A DNA stretch of 64,000 nt from CAXXIC01 sp049315325 (GTDB taxonomy: Bacteria; Bacteroidota; Bacteroidia; Bacteroidales; UBA7332): positions 434,001 through 498,000 of the forward strand of contig JBMOKJ010000002.1 in the NCBI GenBank assembly GCA_049315325.1, read 5' to 3'. The notes under the pieces are model-generated. The model made no database searches, was not told the DNA's origin, and saw only the letters and a list, made by a program, of their open reading frames with translations. Both the position numbers and the translations under genes were made by a program. Below are positions 8,400 to 16,177 of the stretch, piece by piece. Position 1 is the first letter of the stretch; every line of letters starts with the position of its first letter.

Positions 8400-8426
8400 A
8401 GAGGCTGTCTTTACATGGCAGCCTCT
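8400..8426 (+). terminator. Terminator-like hairpin after the DUF6261 gene
   Basis: AGAGGCTG (8400-8407) pairs perfectly with CAGCCTCT (8419-8426) around an 11-nt loop. Only a short T-run follows (AAGTTTTG), so termination may be moderate. It lies 20 nt after the DUF6261 stop. Confidence 0.6.
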
Positions 8427-8474
8427 AAGTTTTGAGATATTGATATATGTGTGCTAACAGTAATAAAATATAAT

Positions 8475-9536
8475 ATGAAAGCAAGCTTTAGATTTATAAC
8501 TGGCTTCTTATTTTTAGTTTATATAATAAGTGGACAGGAAGCTTACACACAAAAAAAGATTTGTGCGAAAGGTGATTATACACATAGTCAAACGATGACT
8601 GTTTTTCCTGTAATTATTGATTCATTTCAAAGGAAAGATATTTATTCTTTTGATAAAAAGAAAACAAATATTGGAGTAGTTTACGAGAATCAACAAAATG
8701 AAACAATAATTTCAATTTATGTTTATCCAGCTGGTGACGGATATGAGGGAAGATTAAGAAAAGAATATCTAAAATCACTACAATCAATTTCAAATTTTAC
8801 ACATAAAGGAATACATGTAACTCAATTTGCAGTTAAATATGAGGGAGAAAAATACATTTGTAATGGTTTTAAAGCGATTTTCAAAAACGATAAAAGCAAA
8901 TTTAATTCATTAACGATTTACGAAAAAACAATTCTCACAAATGAGGAATTTAAATATAATTCATTAGCGGTTTACGAATGTGGTAAATGGTTTTTGAAAG
9001 TGAGAATTACATCAAATGACCTTGATTCAACTAAAATAGGAACACTTGAACAGAAAATTTATAATCAATTTGATCCAACAAGGTTGACAGCGTTAAATCC
9101 ACTTGATTCGTTAGCAGATGTGTATTTCTTCAAAACTGCATTCCGAGATTCTGTTTTGCTGGGTTCAGCAATGGGAAGTGCATACAAAAAAATTGACTGG
9201 GCTTTGGCAAATATAAAAGAAAATGAAAGAGCCTCAGGTTTCCCCGACCTATATTTAGATTTACAAGTTGAGTCACTTAAAGAATTTCTGCAATACCAAT
9301 ATCGTTTTAATGAGAAAAAAAGCGAATTTACGACGCAATATTTAAAAGAATTACAATTGATTTCAGACGCAGGATTTCTTCCAGAATTTGTAATGGAACA
9401 ATTTGGGATGATTATGATAGTTCCCGAGAATAGACTTCTAAAATACAAAGCCTACGATGCATGGAAACAACATAATAAAATAACAATAGATTTAAATCAA
9501 GAATTTTGTGTGGTTTCATATGGGCAAAAGAAATAA
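8475..9536 (+). CDS. Hypothetical secreted protein
   Basis: The product has 353 residues from the ATG at 8475. An in-frame GTG at 8451 would place charged residues before the signal peptide and is less likely. The N-terminus (MKASFRFITGFLFLVYIISG) is a signal peptide. The rest is rich in Lys, Tyr, Asn and Phe with no domain I recognise. The coding sequence is strikingly AT-rich compared with the DUF6261 gene just upstream. It is followed by another AT-rich secreted protein, so the pair looks like accessory or recently transferred material. It would act in the periplasm or outside the cell, and no function can be given. Confidence 0.6.
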   Translation: MKASFRFITGFLFLVYIISGQEAYTQKKICAKGDYTHSQTMTVFPVIIDSFQRKDIYSFDKKKTNIGVVYENQQNETIISIYVYPAGDGYEGRLRKEYLKSLQSISNFTHKGIHVTQFAVKYEGEKYICNGFKAIFKNDKSKFNSLTIYEKTILTNEEFKYNSLAVYECGKWFLKVRITSNDLDSTKIGTLEQKIYNQFDPTRLTALNPLDSLADVYFFKTAFRDSVLLGSAMGSAYKKIDWALANIKENERASGFPDLYLDLQVESLKEFLQYQYRFNEKKSEFTTQYLKELQLISDAGFLPEFVMEQFGMIMIVPENRLLKYKAYDAWKQHNKITIDLNQEFCVVSYGQKK

Positions 9537-9620
9537 AGAACTTGACTACGAAAGTCTGGATTGTAATCATTCAATATGAAAAATCATATTAAAACGAAAT
9601 ATTAATTTAAAAATAAGAAA

Positions 9621-10607
9621 ATGACTAAATTTGTTTTGAGGATTTTTACTGTACTTGTGTTTTTTTCAAGTTGTAATAAAGTTGGTGGGACATGGAAAGA
9701 TAACAACATTGATCCCAAAATTAAGGCTGAAATTTATGAATTAAACAATCAAATAATTGATGGATTTACAGAGGGAAATCAAGAGAAAATCTTTTCTATT
9801 TGTAGTGAAAAATGTTTAGAACAAAGCAAAAACGGATTAGTTGTTTTGATTCAACAATCCAAAAATAAATTTTCGAAAAACAAATTCACTTTACTGAATG
9901 AATTTTATCAAATAAATTCGTCGGCAAATATGCATACAAATGTTATATCTGGTATTTCAGGTGAGCATGATTATGTTATTGGATTTAATGCGTTGAATTC
10001 TGAGTCTTATATTTCAGTAGGATATTTTAAGGACGACTTATGGGAATCAAGCGTTGTTTTTATCTATGGCAAATATGGCAACAAATGGAAACTAAACATT
10101 ATGCAACTTGGAGTTATGAGAATAATGAATAAAGATGCTTATGACTGGTATAGTTTGTCAAAAAATGATTATGAGAAAGGCTACTTTATTGATGCGATAA
10201 ATGATTTAACTCTTGCTAATCAAATAATGAAACCAGCAAATCAAATATGGCAATATCAGAAAGAAAAGGAAATAAAAGATTTTGAACAAAAAGTCATGAA
10301 GGAAATTAATTCTAAATATCCCCTTCCAATGACTGTCGCTTATGTGAAATCTAAACCACAAATATTTGGAATATTTCCTCAAGGAATGGAAGAAGGCTAT
10401 TTCCCAACAATTCAATATACGACTATTCTTAACATAAATGATTCTATAGAACTTTCAAAAGAATGTGATGAAATCCATAATAAGATAGGTGAACTTTTTA
10501 AAGGGATTGATAAGAATAAAAAAATGATTTTTTACAGAGCATTTAAATCTATTCCGAATGGAACAACTCCAATTGAGAATTTTGGTTTTATACGACGTTA
10601 CAAATAA
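9621..10607 (+). CDS. Hypothetical lipoprotein
   Basis: This 328-residue protein starts MTKFVLRIFTVLVFFSSCNK, a lipoprotein signal with the lipid-bearing Cys at about position 18. Beyond it is an alpha/beta region (NQIIDGFTEGNQEKIFSICSEKC) resembling DUF4440/NTF2-type folds at a very loose level, then a region with KYGNKWKLNIMQLGVMR. I cannot name a family. The gene is AT-rich like its upstream neighbour, and the 84-nt gap between them allows cotranscription. A strong hairpin with a T-run lies 46 nt after the stop. Confidence 0.55.
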   Translation: MTKFVLRIFTVLVFFSSCNKVGGTWKDNNIDPKIKAEIYELNNQIIDGFTEGNQEKIFSICSEKCLEQSKNGLVVLIQQSKNKFSKNKFTLLNEFYQINSSANMHTNVISGISGEHDYVIGFNALNSESYISVGYFKDDLWESSVVFIYGKYGNKWKLNIMQLGVMRIMNKDAYDWYSLSKNDYEKGYFIDAINDLTLANQIMKPANQIWQYQKEKEIKDFEQKVMKEINSKYPLPMTVAYVKSKPQIFGIFPQGMEEGYFPTIQYTTILNINDSIELSKECDEIHNKIGELFKGIDKNKKMIFYRAFKSIPNGTTPIENFGFIRRYK

Positions 10608-10622
10608 AAAGCCCCGTCCCTC

Positions 10623-10756
10623 AGGATTTGTAATCCCGAGTCAAACTTAACAAAAAACCTGCCTGCGGCATGTAGGTTTTTAATCTTTACCAAACAAAGA
10701 AAACGTCGGATTACAAATCCTTATAATAACAAAATAACGGGATTTAAAATCCCGTT
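10623..10756. repeat. Cluster of palindromic repeats with GGATTTGTAATCC core
   Basis: AGGATTTGTAATCC (10623-10636) and its exact reverse complement GGATTACAAATCCT (10708-10721) flank about 70 bp. Each copy is itself a small hairpin (GGATT-TGT-AATCC). A third palindrome at 10736-10756 pairs AACGGGATTT with AAATCCCGTT around a single A. Related imperfect palindromes occur at 21321-21338 and 23154-23177, so this seems to be a dispersed intergenic repeat family of the genome. Confidence 0.75.
10653..10681 (+). terminator. Terminator of the 9621-10607 gene
   Basis: AAAAACCTGC pairs with GTAGGTTTTT (one G-T wobble) around a 9-nt loop, and a T-run is part of the 3' arm. It lies inside the palindromic repeat cluster. 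Confidence 0.65.
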
Positions 10757-10780
10757 AAACAGAAAAAGATAAGCTAGAGA

Positions 10781-10811
10781 AAGGCGGATGAATATTCATT
10801 CGCCTTTTTTA
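10781..10811. terminator. Bidirectional terminator
   Basis: AAGGCG and CGCCTT enclose the perfect inner palindrome ATGAATATTCAT, giving a long stem ending in TTTTTT (10805-10810). It lies directly at the stop of the acyltransferase (minus strand) and downstream of the plus-strand lipoprotein. Confidence 0.7.
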
Positions 10812-11933
10812 TTTCCTTCCTTTCTGCCACGCTGTTAGTCGTTTCCGCAGAGGTTCGTCGTAGATTTTCAGCGAAAGGTATGCAATTAGTAGGGCAACAG
10901 AGAAGCACAGCAGCGCAACTGGCCATCCTTTCCCAATCGAAATCTGATGATCGATTACCCACACATTAAATACATAGACCAGTGGATAGTGGGTGATGTA
11001 GAGCGGGTAGGAGATTACGCCAAGGAATCGGCAGATTTTGGCAGGTAGGGCACGTTTCACCACTCCATTTGCACCGATGTAAACAATCGCCGGAAAGATA
11101 AATACGACCGCCACAGCTTCGAACAAGCCGTTAGCCAATCCAAAACCAGCAAGTTGTATGCGTGGAAATGCGAAGATGATGAGCAACAATAGACTGCTCC
11201 AAAAGAAGGCATTGTTTATCTTCGTTGGCTTCTGAATGCGCACCAACAGCAGCCCAGCAAAAAACGGAAATATCAGACGTGTGAACCCAAACTGCAAATG
11301 AACGGGGTCGAGCGACCAACCGCCGTTGAGGTCGTTGGTTTTACTGGTCAGTGCCAGATAGAATACAGCTATGGCAGCGATAAACACAAACAGCGCAAGT
11401 GTTCGCTGTTTCCATTTTCTGATCCAAAAGGCGTAGAGTATGTTGGCGATGTATTCGTAGAGCAGCGACCACTGCGGTCCGTTCAGCGGGTGCATTTCGC
11501 CCCATCCTCTGATGTCGAGCGACTTGCCAACAGGCAGCAGTGTGAAACCAATCAGCATCACCAGAATGAGTTTCCACACGGGTGTTTCACTAATCAGCGG
11601 GAAAACGTCGGGCGAGGCTCCGAAATAGAATCCGACAGCACCAAGGAGTGTGCCGACTATAATCATTGGATGTAGCCGAATCAGCCGTCTGAGAAAGAAG
11701 TCACCAATAGACATTCGATCCCATCGGTCGTCGTAAGCATGACCTATCACAAACCCAGAAAGTAAAAAGAAGAAATCGACCGCGAGGTAGCCGTGGTTGA
11801 AGTATTGGAGATAGTCTAAATCGTAGCTGAACGGTGCAAGCAGGTGCATCACAACGACTGAAATAGCCGCTACACCTCGCAATCCGTCTAAGATTTCGAA
11901 GTGATTTTTCGGTTCAAGAGTTGCTGTTTGCAC
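10809..11933 (-). CDS. Acyltransferase 3 family membrane protein
   Basis: This integral membrane O-acyltransferase of about 374 residues belongs to the OafA/NodX group, which acylates surface sugars or exopolysaccharides. The signature LDGLRGVAAISVVVMHLLAPF (about 15-35) contains the conserved His, and the next segments include FFLLSGFVIGHAYDDR and FFLRRLIRLHPM, both typical. About ten membrane helices follow. The start is a GTG at 11933, as no in-frame ATG precedes the LDGLRG motif. It is a lone gene bounded by terminators at 10781 and 11962, so its sugar substrate is not indicated. Confidence 0.87.
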   Translation of the reverse strand: MQTATLEPKNHFEILDGLRGVAAISVVVMHLLAPFSYDLDYLQYFNHGYLAVDFFFLLSGFVIGHAYDDRWDRMSIGDFFLRRLIRLHPMIIVGTLLGAVGFYFGASPDVFPLISETPVWKLILVMLIGFTLLPVGKSLDIRGWGEMHPLNGPQWSLLYEYIANILYAFWIRKWKQRTLALFVFIAAIAVFYLALTSKTNDLNGGWSLDPVHLQFGFTRLIFPFFAGLLLVRIQKPTKINNAFFWSSLLLLIIFAFPRIQLAGFGLANGLFEAVAVVFIFPAIVYIGANGVVKRALPAKICRFLGVISYPLYITHYPLVYVFNVWVIDHQISIGKGWPVALLCFSVALLIAYLSLKIYDEPLRKRLTAWQKGRK

Positions 11934-11961
11934 AAAGCATTGATTTTGATGAGTACAAAAA

Positions 11962-11986
11962 AGCCGGACAAGTGCTTTATCCGGCT
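11962..11986 (-). terminator. Terminator of topA
   Basis: AGCCGGA (11962-11968) pairs with TCCGGCT (11980-11986). On the minus strand the stem is followed by TTTTTT, 8 nt after the topA stop. Confidence 0.75.
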
Positions 11987-11993
11987 AATCTAT

Positions 11994-14291
11994 TTATTTC
12001 CCTTTTTCGATGATCTCTTTACACTCTTCGAATGTCAGTTCTACCGGTGTTTTATCTTTCGGGATCTTGAAATTCTTCTTTTTGTAGGCGATGTAGGGGC
12101 CATATCGTCCGTTGAGGATTTGGATATCGGCATCTTCGTCGAACTGTTTAATCAGTTTTTCGCTCTCTTTCTTGCGTTTTTCTTCGATTAACACAATGGC
12201 TTCATCCAACAAAATAGCCATCGGATCTACTCCTTTTGGCAGTGAGGTGAAGGTGTTGTTGTGCTTCACGTAAGGACCAAATCGTCCAACGGCCACTGTC
12301 ACTGTTTTCTCTTCGAAGTCACCCAAAGTGCGTGGCAGTTCGAAGTGTTTCAGCGCCTCTTCGAGCGTGATGGTCTCCATCGAATATTTCTTGTTGAGCG
12401 ATGCAAATAGCGGTTTCTCCTCCTCTTCGGCAGTTCCGATTTGAACCACAGGGCCGAAACGGCTGATTTTAACTGCCACCTGACGACCTGTCTTCGGATC
12501 GGTTCCGATGATTCGCTCACCCACCTTGCGTTCGGTCTTGACCGCCGCAGTGGCTTCCACCACCGGATGAAACGATTTGTAGAAGTTGTCGAGAGCGACA
12601 GTCCACTCAATCTCACCATCGGCAATGTTGTCGAACTCTTTCTCCACGTTCGCCGTGAAGTTAAAGTCAAGAATATCTGGAAAATATTCGGTTAGGAAGT
12701 CGTTGACCACCACACCGATATTGGTTGGGAATAGTTTGCTTTTGTCGTTACCGGCTATTTCGGTCTTCGTAACGTCGCTTATTTTGTTGCTTTTAAGCGT
12801 CAAGGCGTTAAACGAACGCTCTTCGCCTGCTTTGTCGCCTTTCTCCACGTATTCGCGGTTTTGAATGGTCGAGATAGTTGGTGCGTATGTCGATGGACGA
12901 CCGATGCCCAACTCTTCGAGTTTGCGTACCAAGCTTGCTTCGGAGTAGCGCGCAGGGCGTTGGGTGAATCGTTCTGTAGCTGCAATTTCGTTAAAAGTCA
13001 GCACATCGCCGACACTCATCGGTGGCAACAGTTTAGAATCGCTGTCGTTTTCGCTCTCTTCGTCTGTCGATTCGAGGTAAACACGCAAGAATCCGTCGAA
13101 CTTAATCACTTCACCAACAGCCACGAAACGTGCTTTAGCTGCACCAAATTCGATGGTGGCAGTGGTCTTTTCGAGTTCCGCATCGCTCATTTGCGAAGCG
13201 ATGGTACGTTTCCAGATTAGTTCATAGAGTCTTTTCTCTTGCGCTGTACCATCCACTTGATGTTTGTCGATATAAGATGGGCGAATGGCCTCGTGAGCCT
13301 CTTGTGCACCTTTCGATTTGGTGTGATATTTGCGAATTTTGACGTACTTTTCACCCATCGTACTTGTGATCTCAGCTTTGGTTGTATTGATTGCCAAATC
13401 CGAAAGATTCATCGAGTCGGTACGCATATAGGTAATGTGTCCTGCTTCGTAGAGCTTCTGAGCCACCATCATGGTTTGCGAAACGGAGAAACTGAGCTTG
13501 CGCGCTGCCTCTTGTTGCATTGTTGAGGTGGTAAAAGGCGCTGCAGGTGATTTTTTCAGCGGACGTGTGGTGATGTCTTCGATGTTAAATTGAGCAGATT
13601 TGCACGATTCGAGTAGCGTTAAAGCCTCTTCTTTTGTCTGAAGACGTTGGTTAAGCTCTGCTTTCATCTCGGTGATGTTGCCGTTGTCGTCTTTTACATT
13701 GAAAAGGGCAATCACACGGTAAGCTGCTTCGGAAGTGAAATTCTGAATTTCGCGCTCGCGCTCAACAATTAATCGTACAGCAACTGATTGCACACGACCA
13801 GCAGAGAGCGAAGGTTTTACTTTACGCCAAAGGATAGGCGAAAGCTCAAATCCAACGATGCGGTCGAGTATGCGTCTTGCTTGTTGTGCATTTACGAGGT
13901 TGAAGTCGATGCCACGAGGATTTTCGATGGCGTGCTGTATGGCAGTTTTGGTAATTTCGTGAAATACAATGCGTTTCGTCTTTTCAGGCGACAGCTTCAA
14001 TACTTCGTAAAGGTGCCAAGCAATGGCTTCTCCTTCGCGGTCCTCATCGGAAGCGAGCCATACGATTTCTGCATCCTTCGAAAGTTTGGTTAATTCATCG
14101 ACCAACTTCTTTTTGTCGGCAGAAACCTCGTATTTGGGTTTGAATTTATTCTTGATGTCGATACCAAAATCTTTCTTCTTAAGGTCGCGGATGTGTCCGT
14201 AGCTCGATTTTACAACAAAATCTTTCCCTAAGAATTTTTCAATGGTTTTCGCTTTGGCAGGAGACTCTACTATGACTAAGTTTTTGAGCAT
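11994..14291 (-). CDS. topA: DNA topoisomerase I
   Basis: This type IA topoisomerase of 765 residues relaxes negative supercoils. The TOPRIM domain begins LVIVESPAKAKTIEKFLG (5-22) and contains the metal-binding DEDREGE (82-88). The catalytic tyrosine is Y288 in GHITYMRTDSMNLS. SLSAGRVQSVAVRLI (161-175) is also characteristic. Instead of Cys4 zinc fingers, the C-terminus has repeated modules with GRFGPYVK and GRYGPYIAYKK, as usual in this phylum. It appears to be a single-gene unit with its own terminator. Confidence 0.96.
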   Translation of the reverse strand: MLKNLVIVESPAKAKTIEKFLGKDFVVKSSYGHIRDLKKKDFGIDIKNKFKPKYEVSADKKKLVDELTKLSKDAEIVWLASDEDREGEAIAWHLYEVLKLSPEKTKRIVFHEITKTAIQHAIENPRGIDFNLVNAQQARRILDRIVGFELSPILWRKVKPSLSAGRVQSVAVRLIVEREREIQNFTSEAAYRVIALFNVKDDNGNITEMKAELNQRLQTKEEALTLLESCKSAQFNIEDITTRPLKKSPAAPFTTSTMQQEAARKLSFSVSQTMMVAQKLYEAGHITYMRTDSMNLSDLAINTTKAEITSTMGEKYVKIRKYHTKSKGAQEAHEAIRPSYIDKHQVDGTAQEKRLYELIWKRTIASQMSDAELEKTTATIEFGAAKARFVAVGEVIKFDGFLRVYLESTDEESENDSDSKLLPPMSVGDVLTFNEIAATERFTQRPARYSEASLVRKLEELGIGRPSTYAPTISTIQNREYVEKGDKAGEERSFNALTLKSNKISDVTKTEIAGNDKSKLFPTNIGVVVNDFLTEYFPDILDFNFTANVEKEFDNIADGEIEWTVALDNFYKSFHPVVEATAAVKTERKVGERIIGTDPKTGRQVAVKISRFGPVVQIGTAEEEEKPLFASLNKKYSMETITLEEALKHFELPRTLGDFEEKTVTVAVGRFGPYVKHNNTFTSLPKGVDPMAILLDEAIVLIEEKRKKESEKLIKQFDEDADIQILNGRYGPYIAYKKKNFKIPKDKTPVELTFEECKEIIEKGK

Positions 14292-14401
14292 ATCTGAGTT
14301 TTATTTCTCAAAAGATGAAACTGTATTCGGTTAGATTTTCTAAACCGTACGTAATGTTATGGGATTGTTAACCCTTTAACGGGCACAAAATTAATTAAAA
14401 A

Positions 14402-16132
14402 TCAGTACGAAAAGCCTGCACCTACTACAAAATTGAAATTTTGTGCTGGCATCCCATACCAAAGGTCGTAACTTTGGAACAAGATATTGTTCATTTGAGC
14501 AAAAGCCGACCACCTTTTGTTGATGCGGTATCGACCACCCAAATCGAGTTGATTGATAGGCTTCATAGTGACCGTTTCGTTATTGTATAGCGCATATCTG
14601 CCTGATGCCAATTGATAATCTAAGTGCGCAGTAATTTTCTCGTTTATCTTCAGGTTTGTAGTTAGATTCATCTCAAAATCTGGTTTTCCCCATGCAATAT
14701 TCTGATCATTTACATTTTGATAGAATTCTGCCAATCTATATTGGTGTTTTTGCAACGAAAGTTGAACATCACCCAAATCTTTGATGTCGTATTTAGCCGA
14801 AATTCCAATGCTGTATCGTTTGGTATTGGTTTTTGAAATAGGAAAAAGGTGTGCAACATAGTATTGAGAAATGAAATAATATTCGCTACTCGACTTAAAT
14901 CCAGTCGATAGCTCGACCTCTAATCGAGGGAATATATTTGTTTTCAGTTTTAACACTCCATCTATCGGCGCAAAAGTATCTTTAAGTCGGATGGCAGGGT
15001 GGAGGTAACGGTAGTTTAAATCTGATTGGGCAAATGAGTTGATTGTGGTTCCACCACCGATGTTTGCGATGGCGAAGAATTTGGGTGAAAACTCCCACGT
15101 AGCATCAATCGCTGGGGCAATCTTCAAATCAACGCCTTTTTTGAAGCCAAATTCAGTTCGGATTCCTGCGTTGAACTCAAAATTTGTCTCTGTTAAGTTA
15201 TAGTGTGGAGTCATAGTCAAACGACCATAATTTTCGGCTTTGAATTCAGTTATTGGATCTTCGGCATTGGTGTTGTAAACAAAGTTGATTAGTGAAAAGT
15301 CGAGAGCGACTGATTTTTTCTCGTCATTTTGTTTCTTCACCGAACCTTCGATGGTTATACAATGCTCTTTTGGTCCCGAAATAGAAGTGAAAGTTCCGTT
15401 CTTTTTCTCAAAATAGCTGTATGCAATGCTTCCTTTATAACTAATGTCGCCATCAGCAGTCGAAATCACTTCAGTTTTGAGCGATAGTTGATTATTTCTC
15501 TGGTTGCTGGTTGAGTTATCAATCGTCGTGTTCAATGGTAAAAAAGGCATTGGACCGATTGTCTGATTCTGCAAAAAGTAATTGAATTCGGAATGAGCAT
15601 AAGAAATGGTACTATTAAGAGCGAAAAATTCAAAAGGTCGGCTATAATTTAGGCCTATTTTCGTATTGGCATTGTAGATATTTTGCTTGGCATCGCTCAA
15701 ACTCGACTTGCGGTTTCCGCTGATTGCTCGGTGGTCGATACTCAACTCAAGTTGATTTGCTTCGTCGTTCAGCAATTCCAATCCACCATAAATCAAGCTA
15801 TTCGTTGGCAGTCCCACACCGATATTGAGAAATCCAGTTTGAGAAGAGTAGTTGTATCTGTCCATTTTTTTCTCAGGAGCTACAATTTTCCATTGCAAAG
15901 GAATGGCAGCATCGAGTCTCGAAAACTGATATTGAATAGGTTGTTTTTCACGCTTCGGTTCGTTGATGGTTGGTAGTGCTTCGATGCGTGAAGCGTCTTT
16001 GAACACAGGGCTAAACTCTCGCTCCAATACCACTTTTTGATTGTATGTTGTGTCTTGTTTCGCTTTTCTTTGTCCAACACAAAGTTGTGAAGCAAGTAAT
16101 AAACTTAGACAGATTATGATAGTTCGTTGCAT
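14402..16132 (-). CDS. Outer-membrane beta-barrel protein paired with the TPR gene
   Basis: This 576-residue protein has a signal peptide (MQRTIIICLSLLLASQLCVG). A short linker has VVLEREFSPVFKDASRIEALP, and then alternating amphipathic strands run to a C-terminus ending FNFVVGAGFSY, with the terminal aromatic typical of outer-membrane barrels. The late segment LGGRYRINKRWSAFAQMNNILFQSYDLWYG resembles the last strands of TonB-dependent receptors, but no plug domain is present. It lies 45 nt downstream of the large TPR gene and is likely cotranscribed. That suggests a periplasmic TPR protein working with an outer-membrane barrel. The substrate is unknown. Confidence 0.75.
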   Translation of the reverse strand: MQRTIIICLSLLLASQLCVGQRKAKQDTTYNQKVVLEREFSPVFKDASRIEALPTINEPKREKQPIQYQFSRLDAAIPLQWKIVAPEKKMDRYNYSSQTGFLNIGVGLPTNSLIYGGLELLNDEANQLELSIDHRAISGNRKSSLSDAKQNIYNANTKIGLNYSRPFEFFALNSTISYAHSEFNYFLQNQTIGPMPFLPLNTTIDNSTSNQRNNQLSLKTEVISTADGDISYKGSIAYSYFEKKNGTFTSISGPKEHCITIEGSVKKQNDEKKSVALDFSLINFVYNTNAEDPITEFKAENYGRLTMTPHYNLTETNFEFNAGIRTEFGFKKGVDLKIAPAIDATWEFSPKFFAIANIGGGTTINSFAQSDLNYRYLHPAIRLKDTFAPIDGVLKLKTNIFPRLEVELSTGFKSSSEYYFISQYYVAHLFPISKTNTKRYSIGISAKYDIKDLGDVQLSLQKHQYRLAEFYQNVNDQNIAWGKPDFEMNLTTNLKINEKITAHLDYQLASGRYALYNNETVTMKPINQLDLGGRYRINKRWSAFAQMNNILFQSYDLWYGMPAQNFNFVVGAGFSY

Positions 16133-16177
16133 GATTTTGTATAAATTTTGTCGATTAATTACCTAGTTCCGAACGAT

